64,000 nucleotides of DNA from Litsea cubeba (taxonomy: Eukaryota > Streptophyta > Magnoliopsida > Laurales > Lauraceae): the NCBI GenBank assembly GCA_012931725.1, contig CM022948.1, forward strand, positions 49,548,215 through 49,612,214. Direction: 5' to 3'. The notes under the pieces were generated by a model. The model did not search any database. It was given only the letters and a program-made list of their open reading frames with translations, and was not told the origin of the DNA. This document shows positions 44,093-55,384 of the stretch, in pieces. The position numbers and the translations under genes were made by a program. The stretch's first letter is position 1. Each line of letters begins with the position of its first letter.

Positions 44093-46989
44093 TCAATCGT
44101 TGTCAAGATTCACCGACTCTTTTGTTGCTACACTATTTCCCAAAATGTCTCTGAATTGCTCGATGCGATTTGCATATGGGAGCTGCCATCCGTCTGCATC
44201 AGGATGATGGTGTCTATGCCAATTTGTTGCAATGGGAGGCATGAGTGCTTCTGGCTTCATGAAGACCTGAACATAATGGTTTCCATTGACGAAACCAATC
44301 CCGATGATTTTGTGATCACTTGTTGGAATCGGGGGTGATATCAAAGGCAAGAAAGTCAGGCATTGCTGCAACGAAAGAAGGACCAATCCAGCTTTATAAT
44401 ACGAAGATATCAAGTGACCCATGTCCGGCATTGTCATCCACAGATCAAATCCTGGATTGTTTTTGAAGTAAGACAATGCGTAGTACAGCTCTCCAACACG
44501 GTCATCTCCTCCATAGACCAATGCATAATAATGTTGATACCTCTGCAATTCGCTGCTCAAATCCAATCTAACCTGCCTCCAACTGTCCCCGCCCATGCCA
44601 AGAAGGCCTGTTATAGCTCTGAATCCACAGTTACCATCAGCTGCGACATCCTTAACATTAAGGATGTAAGGTCCCAGAGGCTGAGGGAGAGAATACAAAA
44701 ATGTACGTGATCGAGTGCGACGGACACTAATCTTCTCATTCTTCTTCTTTACAGTGTACTACTTAATATAACAGGACCACTCTCTTTCACCCCTACTGCG
44801 TATTCGAATGCAGACGGTTCATTAGTCGTAGACCGATCCATCTTCTTCTTCTTCGATGATGACCGACCGTGAGTATTCAATTTAATATCCGGTTCAATAA
44901 GAGGTGTACATGAAGGGCTAGCTATTTCTCTCAATTTTTTCAGTAGTTGAATTTTTCCCGCCTCATCACTTCTCCGAAATTTCTTATCGATCAAGTCGAA
45001 CTCAGAAGTTATGGTCAACTCAGTTCGTTCATCTTAGTGGGATCTAAATTGAGCTTCCGCCAAAATTGATGTACACATTTTAATGGTATATGAGACCCTT
45101 CTCTTATACACTCTGCAATTTCATGTGCACATGGTAAACCATGGGTCCGTCGTACAACGCACCCACATGCATCCGGATCTGAAACAATATCACCAGCTCT
45201 TATCGACTCATTTAATACTATATCCAAAGCATTCCTTGATACAAATCCTCTCAATTCACGGAACAGTGCCGGTTTGAATTTATGTTGCATGTTGTTCAAA
45301 CTCTTTTCAAAAGAAGCCTTTATTTCGGTAAATAACAACTCAAGTAGGGCATGGATAACATGCCAGGACGAATCAAAACTACAGCTCGATGTACCCAGAT
45401 GTCTCTTTAATTTTACGTGTGCACTCTCGGCCCTGTTAGTGGTGCCGTTGCCACAGTGCATATTCTGATCCGTCCAAACAGCCACGAATTGCTCCTTATG
45501 CTTATTCAACCACGAGTTCTTCACATAATCAACAGCATGTGGATACCAGCAAAAATTCCATTCCAAAGCACTTAGAAGTTGAATATAGTCACTTTCAGTT
45601 GGAGAGAGTACCAACATGTTCCAACAAGAGATAAAAGCATCCCATCTGTCGTTGGTCTCAAAGAACTTCTTACAGTTTGCCAAGATGTTCCTAGATATAT
45701 GCCACCTGCATAATAAGTTTGTTGCATTCGGATATACAACTTTGATTGCATTCATGAGCGCTAACTCTCTATCTGTGACAATCACACGTGGCATAATGCA
45801 TCCATCCATTAAATCATTAAGCCTCTCCAGGGCCCATCTATAATTGGCCTCCCTCTCTGAATCAAGGTAAACAAAGGCAACGGAGAACGTCAGTTGGGTA
45901 GATGTGACACCAACATTCCCAAGCAATGGAAGTCGATATCTATTGGTCTTGTACGTGGAATCCATTATCAAAACTTCTGGAAATGCACGTAATAGCTAAA
46001 TAGATGACAGATGTGCCCAAAATAGGTTTAAAATTGCATCTGTATCATCATTGCTAGTGTGATACTCAATGTACTTGTTCTTCTCCAAATGCATCATGAG
46101 TTGCTGCATTTGTGATCGACCGGCCATCTCTGTCACCCTAAACTTCTGATGAGCATTGTAGATACTCTTCATCGTAGTGGTGTTGTGCACATTCCGCTCC
46201 TACAGTGTTCGAAGGATGTTCCTTGGCTTCACCAGACTCTTAGACATATCAATCAAAATATTAATCTCTTCCGTAGAAAGCCTCCCAGCAAACGAGTGCC
46301 CCTCGACATATTGTGCGTTTGGATGATTGTGTATCCCACAAACCACTGCTAACATCCAATCATCATCAGTTGGCAACTTTCGACCCTTCAAAGCAAAAGG
46401 GCAATTACACTTCTTCGTTCCCGTTGCCTTGTTAGGATTCTTCTTTTCGTAGATCTTCGATGAAGCCCTGTAACTACCGCTTCTCTCACAGGATAAAACT
46501 ATTCTCGGTTTCCTACCATCTCCACCAGTATCCGAAGTTTTGATTACAATCACCAAGCCATGTTTCTTTCAGACATCCCGTGTCCATTGGATTAGATCCT
46601 CTCGGCTTCTGAATATAGTTTCAGTGGTGAAGACATTAGTAAAATCAAGAGAGCACTGACTTGCACCAGTTGAATCAATCTCCTGAAAATATGATCCCAA
46701 AATTATTAGTTTATTAGTGCACAGTCCTACAGGACCGTGCAAAATCACTCTGCACGGCAAATATTAGATGTACAATATTTTTTTGCACGGCTACATATAA
46801 CCGTGCAAGTTTATTTTGCACGGTTTATTGTGACAGTGCAAAAAAATATTGCACAGTTAAAATGTGCCGTGCAGAGTGATTTTGCACGGTTCTGGAATAC
46901 CGAGCATATCGCGGGAAAACTCAACGACGAGCTGGAAACGAAGTCAGAGAATATACCTCCTCTTGGTAGATTGTCAGTTGCTTGTCCAT
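44093..46989 (-). pseudogene. MULE transposase gene: FAR1-like zinc region, DDE, SWIM, OTU
   Basis: Exon 1 is probably 46989-46957 (11 codons), then an intron to 46683 (GT-AG on the - strand), then exon 2 from 46682. Order: FAR1/WRKY-like DNA-binding region (46620-46200; KKCNCPFALKGRKL, CGIHNHP); DDE MULE transposase core (45971-45250) with MDSTYKTNRYRLPLL, VTDRELALMNAI and NGTTNRAESAHVKL giving D, D and E; SWIM zinc finger CGCVVRRTHGLPCAHE (about 45170); basic linker; and an OTU-type cysteine protease region (44698-44093) with Cys in DGNCGFRAI and His in NGNHYVQVFM. Breaks: stops in one phase near 46568, 46197 and 45990, a phase change at about 45015, and another (or an intron) near 44749-44698. 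Catalytic residues are kept. Confidence 0.85.
46734..46890. repeat. Foldback array 3 in the first intron of the transposase gene
   Basis: 46734-46759 and 46865-46890 are perfect inverted 26-nt copies beginning ACCGTGCAAAATCACTC; between them lie TTGCACGGCTACATATAACC and GCACGGTTTATTGTGACAGT-like imperfect units. It lies wholly inside the proposed intron 46683-46956. Confidence 0.88.
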
Positions 46990-47337
46990 GTTGAAAATGC
47001 TTGCTTTCAGTAGACAATGTGCCCCGGGGAGATGAGTACTTTCAAGGGTTGAAGAAGATGATGAGACTTAAGGATACTTTAAAAAGGTTGAAGAAGATGA
47101 TGAGGAAAGAGATGAACATCAACGGGCATGAATGAGTGTGAGGGAATGGTTACGAAACAATGGATGAAATGGAGAATGAAGAAGAAGAATAAGAAAAAGA
47201 GGAGGAATAGGAGATGAGAGTAGAGACGGCTCACCCCCACTGCAAAAGAACGAAAGGAAGAGGAGAGGAGGTTGATCGTGAAGGGCAATTTCGTCCTTTC
47301 ACTAGGGGACAATTTGGTAATTAAAACTAAACTTAAG

Positions 47338-47380
47338 TGTGGGTGTGTTCATCAAAACTGGTGGTGCATATAGAATTTCC
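47338..47380 (-). repeat. Right terminal inverted repeat of the MULE
   Basis: 43 bp, pairs with 40465-40507; followed by the duplication GTTTTTCTT. Confidence 0.92.
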
Positions 47381-47389
47381 GTTTTTCTT

Positions 47390-47864
47390 TACTTTTGCAG
47401 ATGTCACACTTTTCATTGTATTTGGGAACCATCGTCATTACTCATGAAGTCTTTCTCATGCTTTTCTTGAGTTTATCCATTATGGTTATTTTTCATATAT
47501 TTAACAATATTCTATAATATATTTACTCCCATTGTTGGAGATCTAACGTACAATAGAATATCTATGCTCTTTTATACTAATTGATTGACTATATCTATCA
47601 AATAGTCTTATATAAAAAAATTATTGTAATTTGAGTTTTAATTCTAACAAGAAGCTTTAAGCTCAGATTTAAATAAATTATTATAAGTAATGCTCCCACT
47701 TTCACAATTATCAGTCTTATCTCATCTATCTTAAATAATATCTTAAATGAAAGATTCATATCACCAGAAAATAACATCTTAGCGAAAGCATTGGTATCAA
47801 TGAAATGAATCAACTACAAATAAATAACAATCATTCATATAACAATCAAACACAGTATAAAAAT
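47390..47864. other. Non-coding AT-rich stretch
   Basis: No gene or repeat recognised between the MULE and the chromovirus LTR. Confidence 0.6.
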
Positions 47865-50715
47865 TGTTACACCCCGACCCAAACTAATCATGCTTAGTCT
47901 TAGTTGATTGTGATTTATTAAATTTAATTATGAGTTAGTTACTAATTAAGCTAGTTTAACGTAAATTAGTCTTATATAGGCCTTTGGGCTAGACCATGGG
48001 TCGTGGGAAGGTAGTTTGAACCCGTTTGACTCGTTAGGTAAAGCCAGGGGACTTTTTCATAATTCTAGATCTTTCAGCTCTACATCATATGCATGTCATA
48101 TTAACGTCATTGCGTATATCTCAACAAGCACATCAGTTTTCATATTGGACACTTCATGATTTGACCTTAATTAAACAAATTAGATGGCAGTTGACTCAAA
48201 TTGGAAATATGCTAGAAAATCGGACTTTCTTATAAACTAGAAAATTCCTCTTTAAAAACCAACCCATCCCCTTCATCGTCATTTTCCCAGACTTGAGATA
48301 AAACTCTTTGTTTCTCTCTTCTCTTTTCTTTATTCTTTCATCTTTCTCCAAATCTAGCAAGAAAGGAAGCATGCATGTCCAATTGAAGCTTAGATTTGGA
48401 CTCCTCATCACCTCCTCCATCTTCTCATGGTTTTGGATTGACAAGAACCTCTCCCTACCATTCTCCATTTACTTCCAAAAGGTGGATCTCAAAGCCTAAA
48501 CCTTAGAATTAGTTGTAATGGAGTCAAATAGATTCATGCTCCTCACATGCATGCATTCGATCCATGATTTGGCATTGTTTCATGTTAGGGTATGGGAATT
48601 TTTGGGGGTTTCTTGTCTTTGAATTAAAGGAAAGGAAGAAGGGTTGGAAAGCTCTAATTCAAGGCAAGTATAAGCTATAATTTGTATTGTGTGTTATTTT
48701 CCATTGATTCCCACTAATTTCGTTTCATCTTCTATATATTATTAGCCTCTTGTTTGTGTCTAGTTGTAGAACTAGAGATGGATAGATGGTATTTTGGTTT
48801 GCAATGAAAGTTAGAATTTGCAATTGATGAATGGATGCATGAAGTGGCTGGTTAGGAGAGCAAGTAGGCTGATTTTTTTGCAGATTTTGAATAACATAAT
48901 ACCTGGAATGGAGAATGGAGTTGGGCAATAGAAGGAGTTGGAAAAATCTAGTCAAACTGGGCAAATTCTGTGTTATGAACGCAGAAAGTTCGGTTAAGGG
49001 ACGGTTCCAGAAACAGAATGAAATGAAAATATAGGAATGGGAGTTCGGTTAACTGAACTTCATGAGTTCTGTTAACCGACAATGCACCGAACATAACCAA
49101 ACCACTTCGGTTAGAATAACGGGAAGGCCTTTTCCCCTTGACTGATTGACTTCGGTCAGCCATCGGTTAACCGAATTCGGCTAACCAACGGCTAAACAAG
49201 GGTTGACTGATAACCCAAAATCCTAGGAATTTAGAATGGAAGACCTTGTAGGGCCATAGGATGGACGCTCTGACCATTACACATGTCCAATGGAGAAGTT
49301 CACCGCACGAGGGAGCCCTTGAGGCTAAGGTTGTCTCATGTAAACTATCCTATTGGTCTATTACCACGCCATGGATGTTGCTTTAGAAATTAATGTACTT
49401 ACTCAAGTATTGTGGCTCCAAATAAAGATAGTAGTACATTGACTTTCTAAATCTACATTGGATTGGATGGTGAGAGACAATGGATAAATACATTAGGATG
49501 GGCTAGTTATTCACCTTGACTCCTTAAATCAATTATATTTCATATTGAGATGGGTTCATTATTGACCTCAAATTCTAATTGAATAATCAATTGCACCAAC
49601 AATATTATTTCTAATTCGATAGTTCAATCCAAATTCGTTATCATAGTTAGTATACAATGTTTATAGTATTCTCATCAAGACTCCAATGGAGTGATTATGT
49701 ATGTGAGTAATTATGATTCGATTCAATTAGAGATAAAATAAGTGAAAACCTTATTCATATTCATGTATTATTCGATTCGGTTCATCTGACACTACTTAGC
49801 TTCGACCTTATGATACCTTACGGGGTTAAACTCAGTTTAGTTATTCGAGATTACTGCAATAAGTAGTCTAAAGCACCAGAACTCTAGAATCGAGTAGCCA
49901 GGAAAACTTTGGCTCGGTCACTGTTGACATCCCAACATGATTCACTCTCTATCAGAGAGGATGAACAAAATTAGTAGACAATTAGTAAAGTTAATTCCTG
50001 ATTTGATTCGTAAAGCAAAAATTACTCATTGATGCACAATCGCTTAGTTCATCATATATAACATTGATCTCTTTTTTAATCATTTGTTATTAATTCAAAT
50101 TTGATGTAACATGTGAAGAACTATTATTGCCTATACTTGCTGAATCATCGTATTCATGATACTATCACTTGTTGTCAAAGACGAGGGTGCAGTTTCTGGT
50201 CCTGAGGAGACCTAGGAGAGAGGAGAAGACCAAGGAGGTTCCTCCCGGATTAGAAGAATGAGCAACTGAAGGCCTTATCTAGTCCTCTTCCTACTGGAGA
50301 GCGTTGGTTGTGCTACATTTGGGGTCATTTTGGAGTGGAGTAGATGATATTATAGTGGTATGACTACCTTTTTGAGGGATATACTTGTTATACTTTTGGA
50401 TTATACTTTTGGTAAGCTATGTAGGGTGTGTTTTTGTAATCCCTACTTTTGAAGTTAATTGTAAATACTTTTGTGCAAATATGAAAGGTTATTGGACCGA
50501 TCATGATATGATACCAACTATGGGGATATTTAAGATGCTTCCGCTATTAATTGTGAATTGACAGGTGTTAGTAAGCAAGTCTCACATGTGGAAAGAGAGA
50601 TTTAATCCTTCGTGATTTCGTACTTGACCCAAGACAGGTGCGATTTCACGGGAGTACGTGTGTCACACCTTAGGGATTACCCTTGGCCAAGTAATCTTGG
50701 AACCAGGATGTGACA
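47865..50715 (+). repeat. Chromovirus 5' LTR
   Basis: About 2.85 kb, TG to CA, ending just before the PBS-like TGTATCAGAGC. Contains several CGGTTAACCG-like palindromes between 48990 and 49200. No coding region is convincing. The other LTR is absent, so ends are inferred from the terminal motifs and the PBS. Confidence 0.7.
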
Positions 50716-50896
50716 TACATATAATATTGTATCAGAGCATGAAAAGTCTTTCTTAAATACTTAAAAATCATTAGAAACATGGTGAGGATATGCAAGACTC
50801 GATTAAGAACATAGATATGTTAAACCCTTAGTCTATTGTTTAGCAAGGGTTAGATTTGTTATTTCTAGGTCAATGCTGAAATCCTTTTACAGATAA

Positions 50897-51955
50897 ATGT
50901 CTTCTAGCTCAGGAAGTGGGAACAACGAGTCCAACAATGATAATCCAGACTTCGTCATCATAGAAAATAATCCCCCTCCACCCATGGATGCCAGATTTAT
51001 GATGTTGATAGAGTAGATGGCAAAGAATAATGAATGACATGGAACTATGTAAGCTCAGATAGTAACCCTAACAACCGGGCAAATTCCAATTCAGAATCCA
51101 GGGCAAATATCACCAAATACGGGGACTCGGATAGTTTTCCAATCAAGGGAGAAGGATCTGAATGCTTTATATGAAAGTTTAGGAAAGTAGGAGCTGTGGA
51201 GTTTCATGGTAAAGAAGATGCGATGCAAGCAGATGAATGGGTGGAACATATTGAGATGTCTTTGAGACAGTGGTATGCACCAACAAGCAACGTGTGGTAC
51301 TTACTACCTCGATGTTATGAAGAGTTACAAATGTATGGTGGAAGAGTGCGAGGGAATCTTACAAGGAAATGCCCAATGAAACCGTGTGGGAGACTTTCAA
51401 GAAACAGTTTTGTAAGAAGTTTATACCGGATCATGTGCACAGAAAGAAAGAAGAAGAATTCTTAGCCTTAAAGCAAAATCAAATGTTAGTAGCCGCTCAT
51501 GTGCACGATTTTCTCCAACTGTCGAAGTTCGCTGAAGATATGGTAGATACCGAAAAGAAGAAAGTGAAGAGGTTTGTCCGCTATATGAGGAACACGTGGT
51601 GGCATGCAAGAGACCTAAAACCTTCGATGACGCGGTTGATAGTGCTTACACCGCTGAAGAACTAGCTATCAAGAAAAGGGCCATTAACCCTAAGAGGAGT
51701 TCATCTCATTTCAGTAAAGGCTGTCAGCAGAAAAGACAAAAGGGTGTGGTGATTGGTTCTGGTGTACCAAAATGTGACACATGTGGCAAAGGACACCGAA
51801 CAGAGAAGTGTTAGAGGAAAGTAGGGGCGTGTGTAGTTTACGGATCTATGGAGCATCTCTTGGCTGCGTGCCCGAGAGACATATGGGGTAACAAGGCCCC
51901 TCAACAACCACGTCCTCAGCAAGCTAGGGCAGCAGTTCCAGCCCCACCATAGTGA
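50897..51955 (+). pseudogene. Chromovirus gag remnant
   Basis: Starts at ATG 50897 (MSSSSGSGNN). Shows a gag-like DEWVEHIEMSLRQW (about 51230), EEEFLALKQNQMLVAAHVHD (about 51450) and a zinc knuckle CDTCGKGHRTEKC (about 51770). Several stops and at least two frame changes break it. Confidence 0.75.
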
Positions 51956-52133
51956 TTAGTACTATTAGTAGCACCTGTCAGACAATGGCAACCATAAGGA
52001 AGGCAAGGACAACAGCATCAACGGCCCAGACAGTGACCACGCAAGCAGGGAGAATCTATGCAGTGGACCATAGCAAGGAGAGGCAGCCGACAATTTTGTT
52101 GAAGGTACGGTTCTGATATGTGATAGAAGTGTT

Positions 52134-53533
52134 AGGACCTTGTTTGATTCGGGGTCTACACATTCATTTGTAGCACCTCATTATGCATGCGAACTTCAGC
52201 AACCACCCAAGTTACTACCCTATATATTGATGGTGACTACTTATCTGTGCAAGAGAGTGGTTTGTGAGAACTACTACCCTAAATGTAGTGTTCAGATAGG
52301 CAAATTGCAAATGCCAGTGGATTTAATAATCTTGGGGATGCACTACTTCAATGTCATCCTTGGGATATACTAGCTTGCAAAATATAGGGCTTGCGTGGAT
52401 TGTTTCCACATGACCATCAACTTCAAGGTAGAGGAGTCTAATTCGAATGTGATATTTGAGGGTGTACGAGGGAAGAAGTCCAACATCGGATTAGTTTTGG
52501 CACTAGATGCTGAGAAGTTACTAGAGAATGGTTGCAAAGGTTACTTTGCCTTTATCATCGAGAAGAAACCACCTAAAAAGTTAGAAGAATCTCAGTGGTA
52601 CGTGAATTTCCGGATGTATTCTTGGATGAGATTCCAGGGTTACCTCCGTCTAGGGAAGTAGATTTTCCCATTGATCCAGTGACAGGTACTTCTCCAATAT
52701 CCAAGGCACCGTATATAATGCCCTCAGCAAAACTCTGAGAATTGAAGAAACATCTACAAGAGTTGTTAGACAAGGGGTTTATATGACCTAATGTATCATT
52801 GTGAGGAGCTCCAGTATTGTTTGTAAGGAAGAAAGATGGCACCCTTCGAATGTGCATAGAGTACCGACAGATCAATCAGGTGGCAATCAAAAACAGATAT
52901 TCACTGCTGTATATAAATGAATTATTTGATCAGCTTCAGGGTGCAGCGTACTTTTCCAAGATTGACCTTAGATTTGGATATCATCAGTAGAGAGTCTGAG
53001 AGCAAGACATTCGGAAAACAGCTTTCCGGACAAGGTATGGCCATTATCATTTTCTTATGATGCCTTTTGGCCTAACAAATGCACATGTTGTATTTATGGC
53101 TTTGATGAATAGAATATTCGCTCCCTAATTGGATCAATTCACTGTGGTTTTCATAGATGACATCTTCGTTTATTCTAAGTCATAGAGGAGCATGCAGGTC
53201 ATCTCAGAACATCACTTCAGCTTTTGAGAATTCATTAATTGTACGCCAAGTTAGAGAAGTGTGAATTTTGGCTAGAGTAGGTGGCATTCTTGGGACACAT
53301 TATTACCCATGATGGTTTGGTAGTTGACCCAACGAATGTAGAGTGGTTACAAATTGGCAGAGTCTTAAGACAGTGGCAGAGACACGGAGTCTTCTAGTAT
53401 TTACAGGATACTACCGTCGCTTTGTAAAGGACTTTTCAAAAATCTCAGCTCCGTTGACAAGGCTAACTCAGAAAGAAGTGCCATTCGTATGGAATGATGA
53501 ATGTGAAGCAAGCTTTCAGACCCTAAAGGAGAA
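52134..53533 (+). pseudogene. Chromovirus protease and reverse transcriptase remnant
   Basis: Protease FDSGSTHSFVAPHYA at 52140. RT continues in a broken frame with FPIDPVTGTSPISK, FVRKKDGTLRMCIEYRQIN (about 52820), MMPFGLTNAHVVF and VVFIDDIFVYSKS (about 53145), the active-site Asp pair intact. Stops are frequent, several where a single base change could have made them. The 3' end YYRRFVKDFSKISAPLTRLT is open, and pol is interrupted by a solo LTR at 53539. Confidence 0.82.
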
Positions 53534-53538
53534 GTTGA

Positions 53539-55280
53539 TGAAAGTCCGGGATCCGAACCCTAGAGGAGGGTGAATAGGGTGAGCTATGAATTGGTGACCA
53601 ATTATGACAAATTTTAACTTCTTTAAAATAACTAGTCATAAGTGATGATATAGAACTGAAGTGCGGAAGCTAATGAAAAGAATCACCACAAAGCACACAA
53701 CATAACACAATGATTTATAGTGGTTCGGCCTCAATGCCTACGTCCACTACCGGCTTGTGTACCTACACCCCACCAGATTTCCACTATGTATGCTTTTCAA
53801 TAGGCTAAGCAATAACCTCTATAATATTATTTTTCTAGGCTTAACAATAACCTATATAAGATGCTTTTCTAGGCTAAGCAATAACCTTTACACAATGTTT
53901 TTCTTAGGCTAAGCAATAACCTTTACATAAATAGATTTTCTCTCAAGGAGTATCTTCACAAAACACTCTAAGAGATACAATTAAGCTCAATAAAATTGCC
54001 TTTTAATTAGGCAGATCGGAAAGTGTAAAATCAACTCACACAAACACTATGAAATGCAAATATGAATGCTCATGTTGTGTGTGTGAATACTTCAATCAAG
54101 TTTAAAAATAAGTCCAATCAATATATGCTTAATGCATTTAAAAGTTCAAGGCACATAAAAAATTTGATTGAAAAGAAATGCAAATCACATGTATAAAAAC
54201 TAACTTGTTGATGATATGAAAATCAAAAGCTCACAAGTTGTACGAAACTATTTAACTAAACATGTGATGCATGTGCATAGTTCTTTTCAAAACAAACTAG
54301 TTTAAGTAATGTTCTAAAGTGATTGAAAACAAATAATGAGGATTCAACCAAGTAAATGAATCATGCTATATATAAAAGAAATCAAAGATTTTGGCAAAGC
54401 ATGATTAATAAAGTTTTTAAAACAAACTTGGTTTGAATTAAGGTAAAGAATCCAACATAAATAAATCCAAGATTAAATATGATAAAGGATTCGACACATC
54501 ATAGTTATCATGCTAAAATTCATTTACCAATAATTAAAACAAAGCATGATATAATTAAAGAAAATGGAGCATACCCATTAGAGAATGGTCCATTAGAGAA
54601 TAGTCCAAGATTGAATCAATGGAATAACCCCATAATCCCTTCACTAATGCTCTTAAAACATCCCCCTTCCTTGGCCTCAAAGCTCTTCAAAAGTTCAACT
54701 CCTTTTCCCAAAGAAAAAGCCCCTTTTTATAGCAAAAAAGGTTGCCAACCTAGTAAAATATGCTTTTAGCGGGGGCTGGGGTCGCCGGTAAAAGTGTATA
54801 TCAGCCGCCGTTGTAAGTCCTTCCAACGGCCATATTTTTCTTGAAGATATTCTTTTAGCGGCGGTTTCAGGCGCCGTTAAAAGTGATGTATTGGCCGCCA
54901 GTAAAAGTCTTGTTTTCCCCCAAAAAATGTATATTTTAAAGAGATTTTCTTGTTGGCACTTTAGGCTATGGAATCAAGCATGGAAATATGATTTAAATCA
55001 ATCTAAGTGTTTTAAAATCATGAAACAAAAAAAAAAGCCAAATTTGATTTGAAACTCTTAAAACATTGGCTAGCTTGATTTATAAAAATTATATTTTCAA
55101 ACTAAATGCATCCAAGTTTAAAAAACAAATATGCATGAAACATGAATTTTGCAAGTTTTAAAACCATGCAAGTGAAAATTAAGATTTCAAGATATTCTAA
55201 ATCAATACATGTGTGAAAATTCATGAGATGAATAAAATGATAATGCATCCATCAAATTGCAATACACAAAATCCCTAACA
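53539..55280 (-). mobile_element. Solo LTR 1 in chromovirus pol
   Basis: 1742 bp, TGAAAGTCCG...CCCTAACA, flanked by perfect GTTGA (53534-53538 and 55281-55285). Removing it rejoins the RNase H region of pol in frame. The strand is inferred from the reverse-complement start TGTTAGGGATTTTG. It includes the phrase GTGAATAGGGTGAGC common in plant LTRs, a GTGGTTCGGCCTCAATGCC segment, and inverted repeats around TTTTAGCGGCGG (54770-54900). No internal region or gene. Confidence 0.88.
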
Positions 55281-55285
55281 GTTGA

Positions 55286-55384
55286 TCACCGCCTCGATAT
55301 TTTCCTTACATGAAGGTAGTGGAGGTGTTGTAATATACTCTGATGCATCTAGAGTTGGCTTGGGGTGTGTACTTATGCAGAATG
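55286..55384 (+). pseudogene. Chromovirus RNase H, first part
   Basis: Short piece between the two solo LTRs; with GVVIYSDASRVGLGCVLMQN it carries the first catalytic Asp region of RNase H. It continues at 57386. Confidence 0.75.

Larger units (their letters stand above)
40463..47380. mobile_element. Mutator-like element (MULE) with transposase-OTU and PMD genes
   Basis: 6.9 kb, flanked by a perfect 9-bp duplication GTTTTTCTT (40454-40462 and 47381-47389), the length typical of Mutator-like elements. Terminal inverted repeats are 43 bp with one mismatch (40465-40507 and 47338-47380), beginning GGAAATTCTATATGCACCAC; the left end has two extra G. It carries a + strand PMD gene (41238-43525) and a convergent - strand transposase gene (46989-44093). 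Structural ends are intact but both genes have stops or frame changes, so it is structurally complete and probably no longer autonomous. Confidence 0.93.

Noticed and set aside
44363..44710. 115-residue + strand frame over the OTU region
   Set aside because: Shadow of the - strand OTU-coding sequence, which has the recognisable motifs.
54760..54930. CACTA transposon
   Set aside because: Only short inverted motifs similar to CACTA subterminal repeats; no CACTA ends and no 3-bp duplication.
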